Source: SURF-32 sp964648365
Lineage (GTDB): Bacteria; Planctomycetota; Phycisphaerae; UBA1845
Direction of reading: 5' to 3'
Length of the DNA: 64,000 nucleotides
Assembly (NCBI GenBank): GCA_964648365.1
Contig: CAZYLK010000001.1
Coordinates: forward strand, 13,758-77,757
In this document: in pieces, positions 8,054 to 17,179 of the stretch
Layout: each line of letters starts with the position of its first letter
Numbering within the stretch: position 1 is the stretch's first letter
Notes under the pieces: generated by a model
Database searches by the model: none
Seen by the model: only the letters and a program-made list of their open reading frames with translations
Told to the model about the DNA's origin: nothing
Program-made: the position numbers and the translations under genes

Positions 8054-8473
8054 TTATTCGAACTCCTCGCAGTGCCACACGCCGCCTTCAGGACGGGGGT
8101 ATGTGCAACTGTCGCGCTTGACGCAGGTGGCGCACAGCCCGCGAGCCCGCGATTCGGCGCCGAGTTCGAGCTGCGACGCCGCGATCGGCTCCGACCGCCG
8201 CATGGCGACCGGCGCCTGAATGCCGTCGAACTCGTCACAGAAGATCACCGGCCGGACGGCGCCGAGTCGATAGGTACAGGTCCGCGCCAGCGTGCAGCTT
8301 ATGCACAAGCCGCGCGGCACGTCCGGTTCGGGTCGCGTGCTACGGCGCTCCTCGGACGCGGCCGGCGACGTGGACGGGGCCGGTGCGGCGGGCGCCGTCT
8401 CCCGCGGGCGATCCGCCGGGCTGACCCGTTTCCGGTGGATGACAGTCGTTGCTTGAGTCTTCGGGTCGTACAT
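8054..8473 (-). CDS. Conserved protein with duplicated C-x2-C-x5-C motif
   Basis: A 139-residue protein of unknown function. It holds two copies of a motif: GLCISCTLARTCTYRL...VIFCDEF and GLCATCVKRDSCTYPR...VWHCEEF, each with four cysteines spaced C-x2-C-x5-C-x9/10-C. This suggests two small metal sites, probably zinc or an iron-sulfur centre. The N-terminal 50 residues are Pro/Ala/Ser-rich and likely disordered. The ATG at 8473 has a strong GGAGG Shine-Dalgarno. Single-motif proteins of this type occur widely in bacteria as uncharacterised proteins. It precedes gdhA on the same strand, but the 122-bp spacing leaves co-transcription uncertain. Confidence 0.75.
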   Translation of the reverse strand: MYDPKTQATTVIHRKRVSPADRPRETAPAAPAPSTSPAASEERRSTRPEPDVPRGLCISCTLARTCTYRLGAVRPVIFCDEFDGIQAPVAMRRSEPIAASQLELGAESRARGLCATCVKRDSCTYPRPEGGVWHCEEFE

Positions 8474-8838
8474 CGCACACCTCCAGGTCGATCCTCATGG
8501 ATCATCCGACGGTCTCGAATCGCAACATCGACGGCCGTCAACGGTAAATGGGCAGGAGGTGTGCCGGGGGAAGGGGTGATAAACGCATCCGTGCCGCGAA
8601 CGGCGGCAGGCGGGTTAACGCCTTGAATTGAAGCAGGTTACGAGCGCGCGCCCGTTTGCGATGCTGCGCGAGACTGCGATGCCGAATGGCTGGGAAGGCG
8701 GGGCGAAATGTACCGGCGGGGAGTAGCGCACCGCGCGGCGTTCGCGCGATGGCTCAGCGGATCAGGTCGACTTCTAACGGCCGGCCCGTACCCGTCCTCG
8801 CGTGGAACCTCGCTACCCGTCCGCGGCCGACCGCTGCC
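8474..8838. other. Intergenic region without a supported gene
   Basis: About 365 bp between two minus-strand genes. It holds a tRNA-like fold at roughly 8735-8825 lacking the T-loop consensus, which I do not call. No convincing coding frame was found. Confidence 0.5.
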
Positions 8839-9252
8839 TCATGACAGAGCAGACGCCGTTGGTACGAAGCTCGTCACCGCGGCGATCTCCTGCGCGATCG
8901 ACTTCTGCGCCGGCTTGTCGCCGGGCCAGCCGGATACATCGGCGTGGTTCGGGTTGCCCTCGATGGGCGCCGCTCTGACAACGAGTTGATGCTTCAAGCA
9001 GACAGCGGTACGAAAGTCGCCCCGCCCATAGAGGGTCCTGCCTCTCGCCCCGGCGATTTGCTGTCCTACCGACCAAACTTCGGCGTCGGTCGCGAGGATG
9101 TGCCGGGTAACGGACAGATCCGTGTGAGGATGGGGGATGAACGCATCGGGCTTCAGGGTCTGATCGCTGCCGCGAATGTGGCTTCGCTGAAGGACGTATC
9201 GCGCCAACAACTCATCGCTTCCCACATCAGGTACGTTCGCCGGGTCGATCAT
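8839..9252 (-). CDS. Conserved hypothetical protein, third gene of the TIGR04255-like operon
   Basis: A 137-residue cytosolic protein of unknown function. The ATG at 9252 (MIDPANVPDVGSDELLARYV) overlaps the stop of the upstream gene as ATGA, which decides the start. Conserved-looking patches are FIPHPHTDLSVTRH, a His-rich segment that could bind metal, and NPNHADVSGWPGDKPAQK near the C-terminus. It is the last gene of a three-gene, translationally coupled operon. I do not recognise a named family; an accessory function with its two partners is inferred only from overlap. Confidence 0.75.
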   Translation of the reverse strand: MIDPANVPDVGSDELLARYVLQRSHIRGSDQTLKPDAFIPHPHTDLSVTRHILATDAEVWSVGQQIAGARGRTLYGRGDFRTAVCLKHQLVVRAAPIEGNPNHADVSGWPGDKPAQKSIAQEIAAVTSFVPTASALS

Positions 9253-9701
9253 GCGGCGTAGACCCTCTGGATCAACTCGATGATCTCTGTGGGAACGTCG
9301 CCAAAGAAGACTTGTGTCCCGTAGACTCGATTGGGTCCGATCAACGCGGCGAAGTGCAGTTCGTCGTCGGGACTGACGCTCACGGACAGCGTTCGGCGGG
9401 CCGACCGATGCCACTCAAATGTAATCTCGCCGTCCGGCTCGGCGCCGACTGAGGGAGCGGGATAGCCAAGCGGGAATGATTCGAGGAAGAGATACGCATT
9501 TCGCAACGCGCAGGGCGCGACGGGAAGCGCATCGTGGCCATCCCAGTTCGGCTCGCGACATTCCTCCCAGACGGTCCCCAACTCATCTCGGAGTGCGCTC
9601 GCGATGCCGAACACGTTTGACGTGTGTAGTTCACGGCGACTGAGCCGCGTGGAATCCTCAACGTACTGCGCCGCGTCACTGAATCCACAAGTATATATCA
9701 T
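9249..9701 (-). CDS. Conserved hypothetical protein, second gene of the TIGR04255-like operon
   Basis: A 150-residue protein of unknown function (MIYTCGFSDAAQYVEDSTRLSRREL). The central part, EECREPNWDGHDALPV followed by SVGAEPDGEITFEWHR, looks like a conserved globular domain with many aromatic and acidic residues. No signal peptide or membrane segment is seen. It overlaps its neighbours by four bases on both sides (ATGA at 9698-9701 and 9249-9252), so the three products are probably made in fixed ratio and may form a complex. Confidence 0.75.
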   Translation of the reverse strand: MIYTCGFSDAAQYVEDSTRLSRRELHTSNVFGIASALRDELGTVWEECREPNWDGHDALPVAPCALRNAYLFLESFPLGYPAPSVGAEPDGEITFEWHRSARRTLSVSVSPDDELHFAALIGPNRVYGTQVFFGDVPTEIIELIQRVYAA

Positions 9702-10594
9702 TGCTTCTGTCGCTTGAACGAGTTAATCGCCGCTTTGCTCATGAGGCTGAAGAACGCCTTGTTCTTGAACCATCTCATCTTGGGCAGTAGCTCCTGTAGG
9801 ATACCATCGTCCGGCGGAAATCCACGCGTCGTGAACACATCGATGTCAACGATCAGTCCGACTCCGCCACTTCCTGGAGGGACCGGTGGTTGGATCGCCT
9901 GCACAACCTTGATTCGCAGGGGCTCATTCGGAATGTCGTGCAGACTCTGATACAAGAAACTGCTTAGCGGCAGTCCCAAGGGCTCCAGGCACTGTGGCGG
10001 CGACGCGAGACTGCGAGCCACCGCAGGCAGCTCGATCGGGAGGACGCGATTGATGAACCTTACGCCGAGCCTCTGGATCTCGGTAGGTTGGGCCAACTCC
10101 AAGAAGACCCGCCAGACGCGCTGGCCTTCTGCGGCGAAAGCGTCCCAGCGCTCGTAGGGCGTCAGTCGGCTGAATGCCACGCCGTCCCGTGTAAACTGGA
10201 CGATCTGCCGGCCATCCTCCGAGGTCAGCCGAAGTCCGTGCCCGGTATCGCGCCGAAGAACCGTCGAAGCAGACTCGCCTTCTAGCTGTGCCTGGAACTC
10301 GAGGTAATGCTGGGGTTGGCACTTAGGATACTCCGGAAGGCGCCGAGTGAGTAGTTCCTGTAGTTCGTGCGGCTGCAGCGATCTCGCCGCCCTCGCTCGC
10401 CAGTGAATAACGGCCTCGACTATCGGCGCGGCGGTCAGATTGGGAAAGGTCTCAGCCATGTCGAGTTTGAACTTCGGAACTCGCGAACGCGAGGTACGGC
10501 CGGCCGTGCTCGCCCCCACCGTTCGTGTCCGGCGCCTGTCCCCTGCCGCCTGTCGTGCCGGGCGCTTCCCCATCGTCGATTCTCTACTGGCCAT
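9698..10594 (-). CDS. TIGR04255-like family protein, first gene of a three-gene operon
   Basis: Up to 298 residues. The segment from MAETFPNLTAAPIVEAVIHWR, through RFINRVLPIELP, to the C-terminus resembles the sporadically distributed, uncharacterised TIGR04255 family. The N-terminal 45 residues are Arg/Ser/Thr-rich and may be a basic nucleic-acid-binding tail, or may be untranslated if the start is the ATG at 10459. I prefer 10594 because a sigma70-like promoter places the transcription start at or next to this ATG, suggesting a leaderless mRNA. It couples through ATGA to the next gene. Function unknown; sporadic distribution fits a mobile or defence-type cassette. Confidence 0.7.
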   Translation of the reverse strand: MASRESTMGKRPARQAAGDRRRTRTVGASTAGRTSRSRVPKFKLDMAETFPNLTAAPIVEAVIHWRARAARSLQPHELQELLTRRLPEYPKCQPQHYLEFQAQLEGESASTVLRRDTGHGLRLTSEDGRQIVQFTRDGVAFSRLTPYERWDAFAAEGQRVWRVFLELAQPTEIQRLGVRFINRVLPIELPAVARSLASPPQCLEPLGLPLSSFLYQSLHDIPNEPLRIKVVQAIQPPVPPGSGGVGLIVDIDVFTTRGFPPDDGILQELLPKMRWFKNKAFFSLMSKAAINSFKRQKQ

Positions 10595-10600
10595 CGTCGT

Positions 10601-10630
10601 ATCATAGCCTTATCGGGAACTCCGCTCCAA
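10601..10630 (-). promoter_or_regulatory. Predicted promoter of the TIGR04255-like operon, leaderless arrangement
   Basis: On the minus strand, TTGGAG (10625-10630), an 18-bp spacer and TATGAT (10601-10606). The expected transcription start, about 7 bp after the -10, falls on the ATG at 10594. Confidence 0.5.
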
Positions 10631-10666
10631 CGCGCTGACCGCGTCATCGATCAGGCGCGCTTCCAG

Positions 10667-12013
10667 TCAGTCCCCGCCCTCCTCCACCGCCTTCAGCTTC
10701 TCCCGCAGCGTCTTGCGGTCGATGCCGAGCAGTTCGGCGGCGCGGGTCTTGTTGCCCTGCACAGCGTCGAGGACGAAGCGGATGTGGTTCATCTCGACTT
10801 CGGCCAGCGTGGTGATCTCGCGCGGCGGGCCGGCGGCGGAGAAGCGCATCAGCGCGGGCAGGTCGCTGACGTCGATCGTGTCCGAGTCGGCCATGACCAC
10901 CAGCCGGTGGACGACGTTTTCCAGTTCGCGCACGTTGCCCGGCCAGTTGTGGCCGCGCAGGGCTTCGATGGCCGCGGGCGTGAACTGCGGCACGGGCTTG
11001 TCCTGCTGCCGGGCGAAGCCGGCCGCGAACCGGTGCAGCAGCGCCAGCACGTCGTCACCGCGCTCGCGCAGCGGCGGCAGTTCGAGCGTGACGATGTTGA
11101 GGCGGAAGAAGAGGTCGTCGCGGAAGAGGCCCTTTTTCACCAGGGTTGCCAGGTCTTTGTTGGTGGCGGCGATGATGCGGACGTCCACCTCGCGCGGCCG
11201 GGCGGCGCCGACCATCTGCACCTGCCGGTCCTCGATGACGCGCAGCAGCTTGGCCTGCATCGGCATGGTCAGCTCGGCGATCTCGTCGAGGAAAATCGTG
11301 CCGTGATCGGCGGTGATGAAAAAGCCCGCCCGCGTGGTGACCGCGCCGGTGAACGCGCCCTTCACGTGTCCGAACAGTTCGCTTTCGACCAATCCGTCCG
11401 GAATGCCGGCGCAGTTGACGGGCACGAAGGGCGCGGCCGCGCGTGCGCCGTGATAGTGAATCGCCCGCGACACCAGTTCCTTGCCGGTGCCGCTCTCGCC
11501 GGTCACCAGGACGGTCGCATCGGCCGCGGCCGCCTTGGCGATGGCGCGAAACACCTTGCGCATGACGGGCGAGTCGCCGACGATGCCGAACTGCTCGCCG
11601 AGGGCGTGGTCGAAATCAGCCAGCGCCGCCCGCCGCAGACGGACCTTCTCCAGGGCGCTGCCCACGGCCGCCAGCAACTCCTCGTCCGTAAATGGCTTGG
11701 ACAGATAATCCTCGGCGCCCTCTTTGACCGCGGACACGGCGCTGTCGATCGAGGCATAGCCGGTGATCATGATGACGGCGGTGAACTCGAAATGGGCGCG
11801 GACGTGGCGGATCAGGTCCAGCCCGGTTGCCTTCGGCATGCGCAGATCCGTGATGACCAGGTCGATCGGCATGGTCTCGAGCATGCGCACCGCTTCCGCC
11901 ACGCCGCTGGTGGCAAAGACGGTGTAGCCGCGCGTCGACAGCGTCCGCTGCAAGACCTCGCGGGCGTCTGCCGAGTCATCCACCACCAGGATGCGTTCGC
12001 CGCGGTCCGTCAT
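10667..12013 (-). CDS. Sigma54-dependent response regulator, NtrC family
   Basis: A 448-residue protein of three domains. A receiver (ILVVDDSADAREVL, phospho-acceptor in LVITDLRMPKATG, Lys in YLSKPF) is followed by an AAA+ domain with Walker A GESGTGKE, the sigma54-contact motif GAFTGA, Walker B TIFLDEIAEL and the arginine-finger region. It ends in a Fis-type HTH (NKTRAAELLGIDRKTLREKL). Its ATG overlaps the stop of the upstream kinase (ATGA), so the two form a cognate pair. The target sigma54 promoters are not evident in this window. Confidence 0.95.
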   Translation of the reverse strand: MTDRGERILVVDDSADAREVLQRTLSTRGYTVFATSGVAEAVRMLETMPIDLVITDLRMPKATGLDLIRHVRAHFEFTAVIMITGYASIDSAVSAVKEGAEDYLSKPFTDEELLAAVGSALEKVRLRRAALADFDHALGEQFGIVGDSPVMRKVFRAIAKAAAADATVLVTGESGTGKELVSRAIHYHGARAAAPFVPVNCAGIPDGLVESELFGHVKGAFTGAVTTRAGFFITADHGTIFLDEIAELTMPMQAKLLRVIEDRQVQMVGAARPREVDVRIIAATNKDLATLVKKGLFRDDLFFRLNIVTLELPPLRERGDDVLALLHRFAAGFARQQDKPVPQFTPAAIEALRGHNWPGNVRELENVVHRLVVMADSDTIDVSDLPALMRFSAAGPPREITTLAEVEMNHIRFVLDAVQGNKTRAAELLGIDRKTLREKLKAVEEGGD

Positions 12014-13728
12014 GGGCTCGCCTCCTGTGCAGATCCGAACTTCGGAAAGCGGCAGGTCACCGTCGTGCCCTCGCCCGGTGTGCTCTGAACCGCGATCGTC
12101 CCGCCGTGCGCGGTGACGATCCCATGCACGACGCTCAGCCCCAGGCCCGTTCCCTCGCCGACGTCTTTGGTGGTGTAGAACGGCGTAAAGAGATTCGCCA
12201 GCGCCTGCTGGTCCATGCCGACCCCGGTATCTGCGACGGTCAGCACGACCACGTCTGCCTCGGCTTCAACGGTCACCTTCAACGCCCCGCCTCCCGGCAT
12301 GGCCTGGACCGCATTGAGCGCCAGATTCAGCACGACCTGGCGAAGCTGCACGGCGTCGCCCCTGATCGTTGTGGCCGCTTCGCCTGCTGAAACCGTCAAC
12401 GCGACGCCCGCCGCCGCGCAGCGCGCCTCCACCATCGAAAGCGCCTCGCCCACGACGCGCGGCACGTCCACTTCGGCCGACTTCATCGGCTCCTGCCGGG
12501 CGAACAGCACCAGCTTGCGCACGATCTCGCGGGCGTGCAGCGAAGCGGTGACGATCCTGTCGATGTCCTGACGCTGCCCCTCGGGGATGGCCGGCGAGCC
12601 GCGCAGAAGCTGGGCGAAGCCCAGGATGCTGCCCAGCGGCTCGTTGATCTCGTGGGCGACTCCCGCCGCAAGCTGACCGATCAGCGACAACCGGTCGGCG
12701 TGCCGCAGCCGTGCTTCAAGCTGCTGCCGCTGTTGCCGCAATTCGTTTCGTTCAACGGACTGGGCGATCTCGCGGGCGATGCCGTCGATCAGACTGCGCT
12801 CCTCGGCCAGAAAAGGGCTGCTGACGAACTCGGGGCGGTGATTGTGATACGCGACCTCGACTCGTCCGCACGTCGCCCCGCCGATGACGATGGGCGCATC
12901 GATCCGGTGCGGCGTCCCGGCGATCGAGCCGGTCTCGTATACCCGCCCGCGCAGTTCGATGCGGGCGACCGCCGCTTCCGGATACTGCCAGGCGGCCGGC
13001 AGGCGCTCCACGATGCGCTGCAGTCGTTCTTCCTCGGGCCGGTCCGTATCCGCGTTGATCTGCGAGATCTGATAAAGACAGGTCAGCTCTTTGACGCGTT
13101 CGCGCAGCGACGCCTGAGCGCGGCGATCGGCGATGGCCAGCGCCAGCGTCTGGGCGACGGATTCGAACAGTTCGATGCTCTCCGGGCTGAAGAAGTTCGC
13201 GGCCGCACTGCCCAGCGACAGCGTGCCGCGGTCGGCCGTGTTGAGGTCGAACGGGACGATCAGCAGCGAGCGCATTGACGCCCGTTCCACATCCGCCGTC
13301 GCCGTCTCGCCGCCCGGCGCTGCGCCGCCGGGTGCGGAGCCGTCGAGCGCCCGCAGCACCTGCGGCAGGTCGCCCGTCCAGAAGCTGCCGTGCCGGGTCA
13401 TGCAGGGCGCCGTGCGGTCCAGTTCGCCACGCGACACGGCCTCGACCAGCCGGCCGACCACCGCGCACTCGTGAGCGCCCTGCGGATCGTAGCCGAACGA
13501 TTCCGGAGGTCCGGCCTCGGCCGCCCACCGGAACGTGAAGTCCGGGTTCTTCAACCAGATGTCGAGCCGGTCGCACCGGCTGAACCGCAAGAGGATGCGC
13601 GACACGTCGCGAAGGAACTCGAATCGCGGCGAACCCAGGTTGGCCAGATGCAGAATGGTCCGCGACAGCGCGATGAAGTCGCGCGGCGCCGGCTCGACGG
13701 CGGCTGGGTTGGCTGGAGCGGGCTTCAC
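12010..13728 (-). CDS. GAF-domain sensor histidine kinase, partner of the NtrC-type regulator
   Basis: About 572 residues from a GTG at 13728, chosen because GGAAG lies some 7 bp upstream and the frame above it is not conserved-looking. Two GAF-like sensor regions occupy roughly residues 20-210 and 230-330. A dimerisation/phospho-acceptor domain follows (LAAGVAHEINEPLGSILGFA), then an HATPase with N-box LNLALNAVQAMP, G1 DTGVGM and G2 GEGTGLGLS. There is no membrane segment, so it is a soluble sensor. It is translationally coupled to the response regulator at 10667-12013. Confidence 0.9.
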   Translation of the reverse strand: MKPAPANPAAVEPAPRDFIALSRTILHLANLGSPRFEFLRDVSRILLRFSRCDRLDIWLKNPDFTFRWAAEAGPPESFGYDPQGAHECAVVGRLVEAVSRGELDRTAPCMTRHGSFWTGDLPQVLRALDGSAPGGAAPGGETATADVERASMRSLLIVPFDLNTADRGTLSLGSAAANFFSPESIELFESVAQTLALAIADRRAQASLRERVKELTCLYQISQINADTDRPEEERLQRIVERLPAAWQYPEAAVARIELRGRVYETGSIAGTPHRIDAPIVIGGATCGRVEVAYHNHRPEFVSSPFLAEERSLIDGIAREIAQSVERNELRQQRQQLEARLRHADRLSLIGQLAAGVAHEINEPLGSILGFAQLLRGSPAIPEGQRQDIDRIVTASLHAREIVRKLVLFARQEPMKSAEVDVPRVVGEALSMVEARCAAAGVALTVSAGEAATTIRGDAVQLRQVVLNLALNAVQAMPGGGALKVTVEAEADVVVLTVADTGVGMDQQALANLFTPFYTTKDVGEGTGLGLSVVHGIVTAHGGTIAVQSTPGEGTTVTCRFPKFGSAQEASP

Positions 13729-13855
13729 GATGCAGCTTCCAACACGTCGGGCGATCCGCAGACGACGGATGGCGTGCGAAGCGCCCTCCGGCCGCGGCCG
13801 TGCAAATCCACGCTGATCCGGGCGTTTCGCCCGCGGGCACGATTCGCCGGACAAT

Positions 13856-13963
13856 CTAACGCTGGTTGATAAGGAGCGAAACGGTGTTGCCTTCGCTGGC
13901 GGCGATACACAGATCCAGATCGCCCTCGCCACCGAGATCCCCGGTGGCGAGGGCGACGGGCGT
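13856..13963 (-). pseudogene. Remnant of an FG-GAP/VCBS-repeat protein (C-terminal fragment)
   Basis: Minus-strand codons spell ATGDLGGEGDLDLCIAASEG followed by NTVSLLINQR and a stop. This matches the calcium-binding FG-GAP/VCBS repeat pattern (ATGDLNGDGDLDL...NTVSVLLN) of extracellular beta-propellers. Upstream the frame turns into Arg/Pro-rich sequence with no further repeats, so only about one repeat survives. It is probably the 3' end of a decayed or deleted large gene. Confidence 0.65.
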
Positions 13964-14111
13964 GCGCCCGACGCCGGACGGGGTCCGGCTTCGCCGCCGC
14001 CCGCCTCCCGAAGCCTCCGACGGACGACCCGGCGCGACAGGTCGGGCGCTCCGCGGGGGGGATGAAGGCTGCGCAAAAAAACAGGCGTCTGCGGACCGGC
14101 GGTCGGTTATC

Positions 14112-17090
14112 ATGCGGCGAGTCCCGGCCCGGAGAGGTGTCTTGCCCGACCGACTGAGCGCCGAACAGATTCGTCAGCACGCCAGCAAGATGCAGGCCGA
14201 GGAGCGCGACGCCTACCTGACGCTCGCCTGCGGCGACGATCTACAACTACGACGCCGGGTTGAGTCGCTGTTGGGCCATCACCCGCCGACGGTGGCAGCG
14301 ATCCAAACCGTAACGTCGCCGCCGGGGGATCCCGACGCGACGATTCCGCAGGAGGAGGCGCGCTGGCCGGGACGGCAGCACCTCGCCCCCTCAGAGCACC
14401 CCGGCCAGACCATAAGCCGCTACACGCTGCGCGAGCAGATCGGGGAAGGGGGGTTTGGCGCCGTCTGGCTCGCCGAGCAAAAGGAACCCGTCCGGCGAGA
14501 CGTTGCGCTCAAGATCATCAAGCTCGGCATGGACACCCGGCAGGTCATCGCCCGTTTCGAGCAGGAGCGACAGGCGCTGGCCGTGATGGATCACGCCAGC
14601 ATCGCCAAGGTGCTCGACGCCGGAACGACCGAAACCGGACGGCCCTACTTCGTGATGGAACTCGTCAGGGGCGAGCGGATCACGGACTACTGCGATCGGA
14701 ACAGGCTCTCCATCGCCGCGCGGCTGGAGCTGTTCATGCAGGTGTGCCACGCGGTGCAGCACGCCCACCACAAGGGCATCATCCACCGCGACATCAAGCC
14801 GTCGAACGTGCTCGTTTCGACGCAGGACGGCCGGCCGCTGGCGAAGGTCATCGACTTCGGCATCGCGAAGGCCACGGCCGCGCGGCTGACGGACAAGACC
14901 CTTTACACCGAGCAGCGCACGCTCATCGGCACGCCGGAGTACATGAGTCCCGAGCAGGCGGAAGGGCTCATCGACATCGACTCGCGGACCGACGTCTATT
15001 CGCTGGGAGTGCTGCTCTATGTGCTGCTGACCGGTGTGACGCCGTTCGATTCCAGGTCGTTGCGATCGGCGGTGCCGGGCGAATTGCAACGCTTCATCCG
15101 CGAAGTCGATCCGCCGAAGCCCAGCACGCGGCTCAGCCAGTCGGCCCAGACACTGGAAGGTATCGCCGCCAGCCGCCGAATCGAGCCGCGACGGCTCAGC
15201 TCTACCATCCGCGGAGAACTTGACTGGATCGTGATGAAATCGCTGGAGAAGGACCGAGCCCGCCGTTACGAGACGGCGAATGGTCTGGCGATGGACATCC
15301 AGCGCTATCTCAGCGGAGCGCCTGTCGTCGCGGCGCCGCCCAGCACGGCCTATCTGATGAAAAAGTTCGTCCGCCGCCATCGCGGCAGCGTCACGGCGGC
15401 CGCGGCCGTGGCAATGGCGCTGGTCACAGGCATCGTCGGCTTCGCCTGGCAGGCGACCGTCGCGCGCGATCAGCGCGACCGCGCGGTCCGCGCCGAAGGC
15501 GAGGCTCGCAAGCGAGCGGAAGAACTCAAAGTCGTCTCCGAGTTTCAGGAGCGGATGCTCAGACAGGTGGACCCCACCAGCGCGGGCGTCCTGCTGTCCG
15601 ACGACGTGATCACGAAGTTTGAGCAGGCCCTGGCTGCCACGCTCCCGCCGGTGCCCGAAGCTGAACGGGCGGCGCAATTGGAGCAGTTTCGCCGCCTGTG
15701 GCAGCGCGTGAATGCCACCGACGCCGCCCGCGACCTGATCGACCAGACCATCCTCCGTCCGGCGATCATCGCGATCGACAAGCAGTTCAAGCAGCAGCCG
15801 CTGGTCGATGCGCAACTGCGTCAGGTGCTGGCCGATCGCTACGTGGATCTCGGGCTGTATGACGCCGCGCTGCCGCTGCAAACCAGCGCGCTGGCGACGC
15901 GCCGGGGCGCTTTGGCGGAAGACGATCCCTCCTTGCTTGCGTCACAGGTTGGTATGGGTCGGGTGCTGCACGCACGAGGCGACCTCGATGAGGCCGAAGG
16001 CCATCTCCGCGACGCGTTGGAAAAGTGCGAGCGCACCCTCGGCAAGGACCACCCGGACACGCTTCATGCGATGATCGAACTGGGGGATCTTCTGCGCGAC
16101 CAGGGAAAGCTGGATGAGGCCGCACCATACCTGTACGCGGCGATGGAAACGTCGCGCCGCCTGCTGGGTGACGACGATCCCGACACGATCACGGCGATCA
16201 GCAATGTCGGCATATTGCTGCACTCGCAGCGTAAGCTCAGCGAGGCGGAACCTCTTCAGCGCGAGGTGATGGAGAAGCGCCGACGGGTACTCGGCGAGGA
16301 TGACCCGAGCACGTTAATCGCCATCGGCAACCTGGGAAATCTCCTGCGCGACCTGGGCAAACTCGACGAGGCGGAACCGTACCTGCGCGAGGCGATGGAA
16401 GGTCGCCGGCGCGTTCTGGGCGAAGAGCACATGCTCACGCTCAACTCGATCAACAACCTCGCCGTCCTGCTGCGGGCCCGGGGCAAGCTCAGTGAGGCCG
16501 AGCCCTACGTTCGCGAGACGCTGGAAAAACTACGCCGCGTGCTCGGCGATGAGCACCCGGCCACACTGGTCGTGATGAGCAATCTCGGGGGCATTCTGCG
16601 CGACGAAGGAAAGCTCGAGGAAGCCGAGCCGTTCGTACGCGAGGCGCTGGAGAAGCGCCGGCGCCTCCTGGGCGATGCCCACCGCGGCACGCTCCTCTCC
16701 ACGCTGACCATGGGCTCCCTGCTGGAGGCTCAGGGCAAGTTTGCCGACGCGGAGGAACTGCTGGCCGCCAACGAGGAGCACTTTCGGGCCGCCTTCACCG
16801 GGTCCGACGCCTGGCAGTTCGCCGGGATGCTGGTGACGCTGTCCAAGGTGCGGATGGCGCAGGGCGAGTACGCCGCCGCGGAGGCAAACCTGCTCGAAGC
16901 CCACGGGCTGTTCGCCCAGACCCCGGGCCCTTTCCCAGGCCGGCAGCTCGACTGCGTCCGAAAACTCGTGGACCTCTACGCCGCGTGGCACGAGGCTGAC
17001 CCCGGCGCAGGCCACGACGCGGCGGGAGCGGAGTGGCGGGAGCAATTGGACGCCGCCGCGGGGGACGAGCCGCTGGCGGAGGGCGAGTAG
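14112..17090 (+). CDS. Ser/Thr protein kinase with transmembrane helix and C-terminal TPR repeats
   Basis: About 992 residues from the ATG at 14112; a TTG at 14142, preceded by GGAGAGG, is an alternative. An N-terminal domain of about 105 residues is followed by a Hanks-type kinase: glycine loop GEGGFGAVW, ALKI lysine, HRDIKPSN catalytic loop, DFGIAK, and APE-equivalent GTPEYMSPEQ. A membrane segment lies near residues 425-445 (VTAAAAVAMALVTGIVGFAW). Then come a coiled linker and about seven 42-residue kinesin-light-chain-type TPRs (LDEAEPYLREAMEGRRRVLG pattern). The kinase is cytoplasmic and the TPR part is likely exported. This architecture is very frequent in Planctomycetes. Substrates unknown. 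Confidence 0.93.
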   Translation: MRRVPARRGVLPDRLSAEQIRQHASKMQAEERDAYLTLACGDDLQLRRRVESLLGHHPPTVAAIQTVTSPPGDPDATIPQEEARWPGRQHLAPSEHPGQTISRYTLREQIGEGGFGAVWLAEQKEPVRRDVALKIIKLGMDTRQVIARFEQERQALAVMDHASIAKVLDAGTTETGRPYFVMELVRGERITDYCDRNRLSIAARLELFMQVCHAVQHAHHKGIIHRDIKPSNVLVSTQDGRPLAKVIDFGIAKATAARLTDKTLYTEQRTLIGTPEYMSPEQAEGLIDIDSRTDVYSLGVLLYVLLTGVTPFDSRSLRSAVPGELQRFIREVDPPKPSTRLSQSAQTLEGIAASRRIEPRRLSSTIRGELDWIVMKSLEKDRARRYETANGLAMDIQRYLSGAPVVAAPPSTAYLMKKFVRRHRGSVTAAAAVAMALVTGIVGFAWQATVARDQRDRAVRAEGEARKRAEELKVVSEFQERMLRQVDPTSAGVLLSDDVITKFEQALAATLPPVPEAERAAQLEQFRRLWQRVNATDAARDLIDQTILRPAIIAIDKQFKQQPLVDAQLRQVLADRYVDLGLYDAALPLQTSALATRRGALAEDDPSLLASQVGMGRVLHARGDLDEAEGHLRDALEKCERTLGKDHPDTLHAMIELGDLLRDQGKLDEAAPYLYAAMETSRRLLGDDDPDTITAISNVGILLHSQRKLSEAEPLQREVMEKRRRVLGEDDPSTLIAIGNLGNLLRDLGKLDEAEPYLREAMEGRRRVLGEEHMLTLNSINNLAVLLRARGKLSEAEPYVRETLEKLRRVLGDEHPATLVVMSNLGGILRDEGKLEEAEPFVREALEKRRRLLGDAHRGTLLSTLTMGSLLEAQGKFADAEELLAANEEHFRAAFTGSDAWQFAGMLVTLSKVRMAQGEYAAAEANLLEAHGLFAQTPGPFPGRQLDCVRKLVDLYAAWHEADPGAGHDAAGAEWREQLDAAAGDEPLAEGE

Positions 17091-17179
17091 TGCAGGAGAC
17101 TCCGCATCCGCCGGGCCTCGGCGCGATCCCGTGCTGCCACGCGATCCGCCGGAGGTACCACTCTGACGGCCAAGATGTA

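Noticed and set aside
8735..8825. A tRNA-Arg(TCT)-like segment with a D-arm-like GGCTCAGCGGATCAG and a stem-loop around CTTCTAA
   Set aside because: The T-loop consensus GTTCRANNC is missing, the anticodon loop would have eight bases and no acceptor stem can be closed convincingly.
14391..15881. A long minus-strand open frame opposite the Ser/Thr kinase-TPR gene
   Set aside because: Antisense shadow: Arg/His/Asp-rich, without domains, while the plus strand encodes a full kinase.
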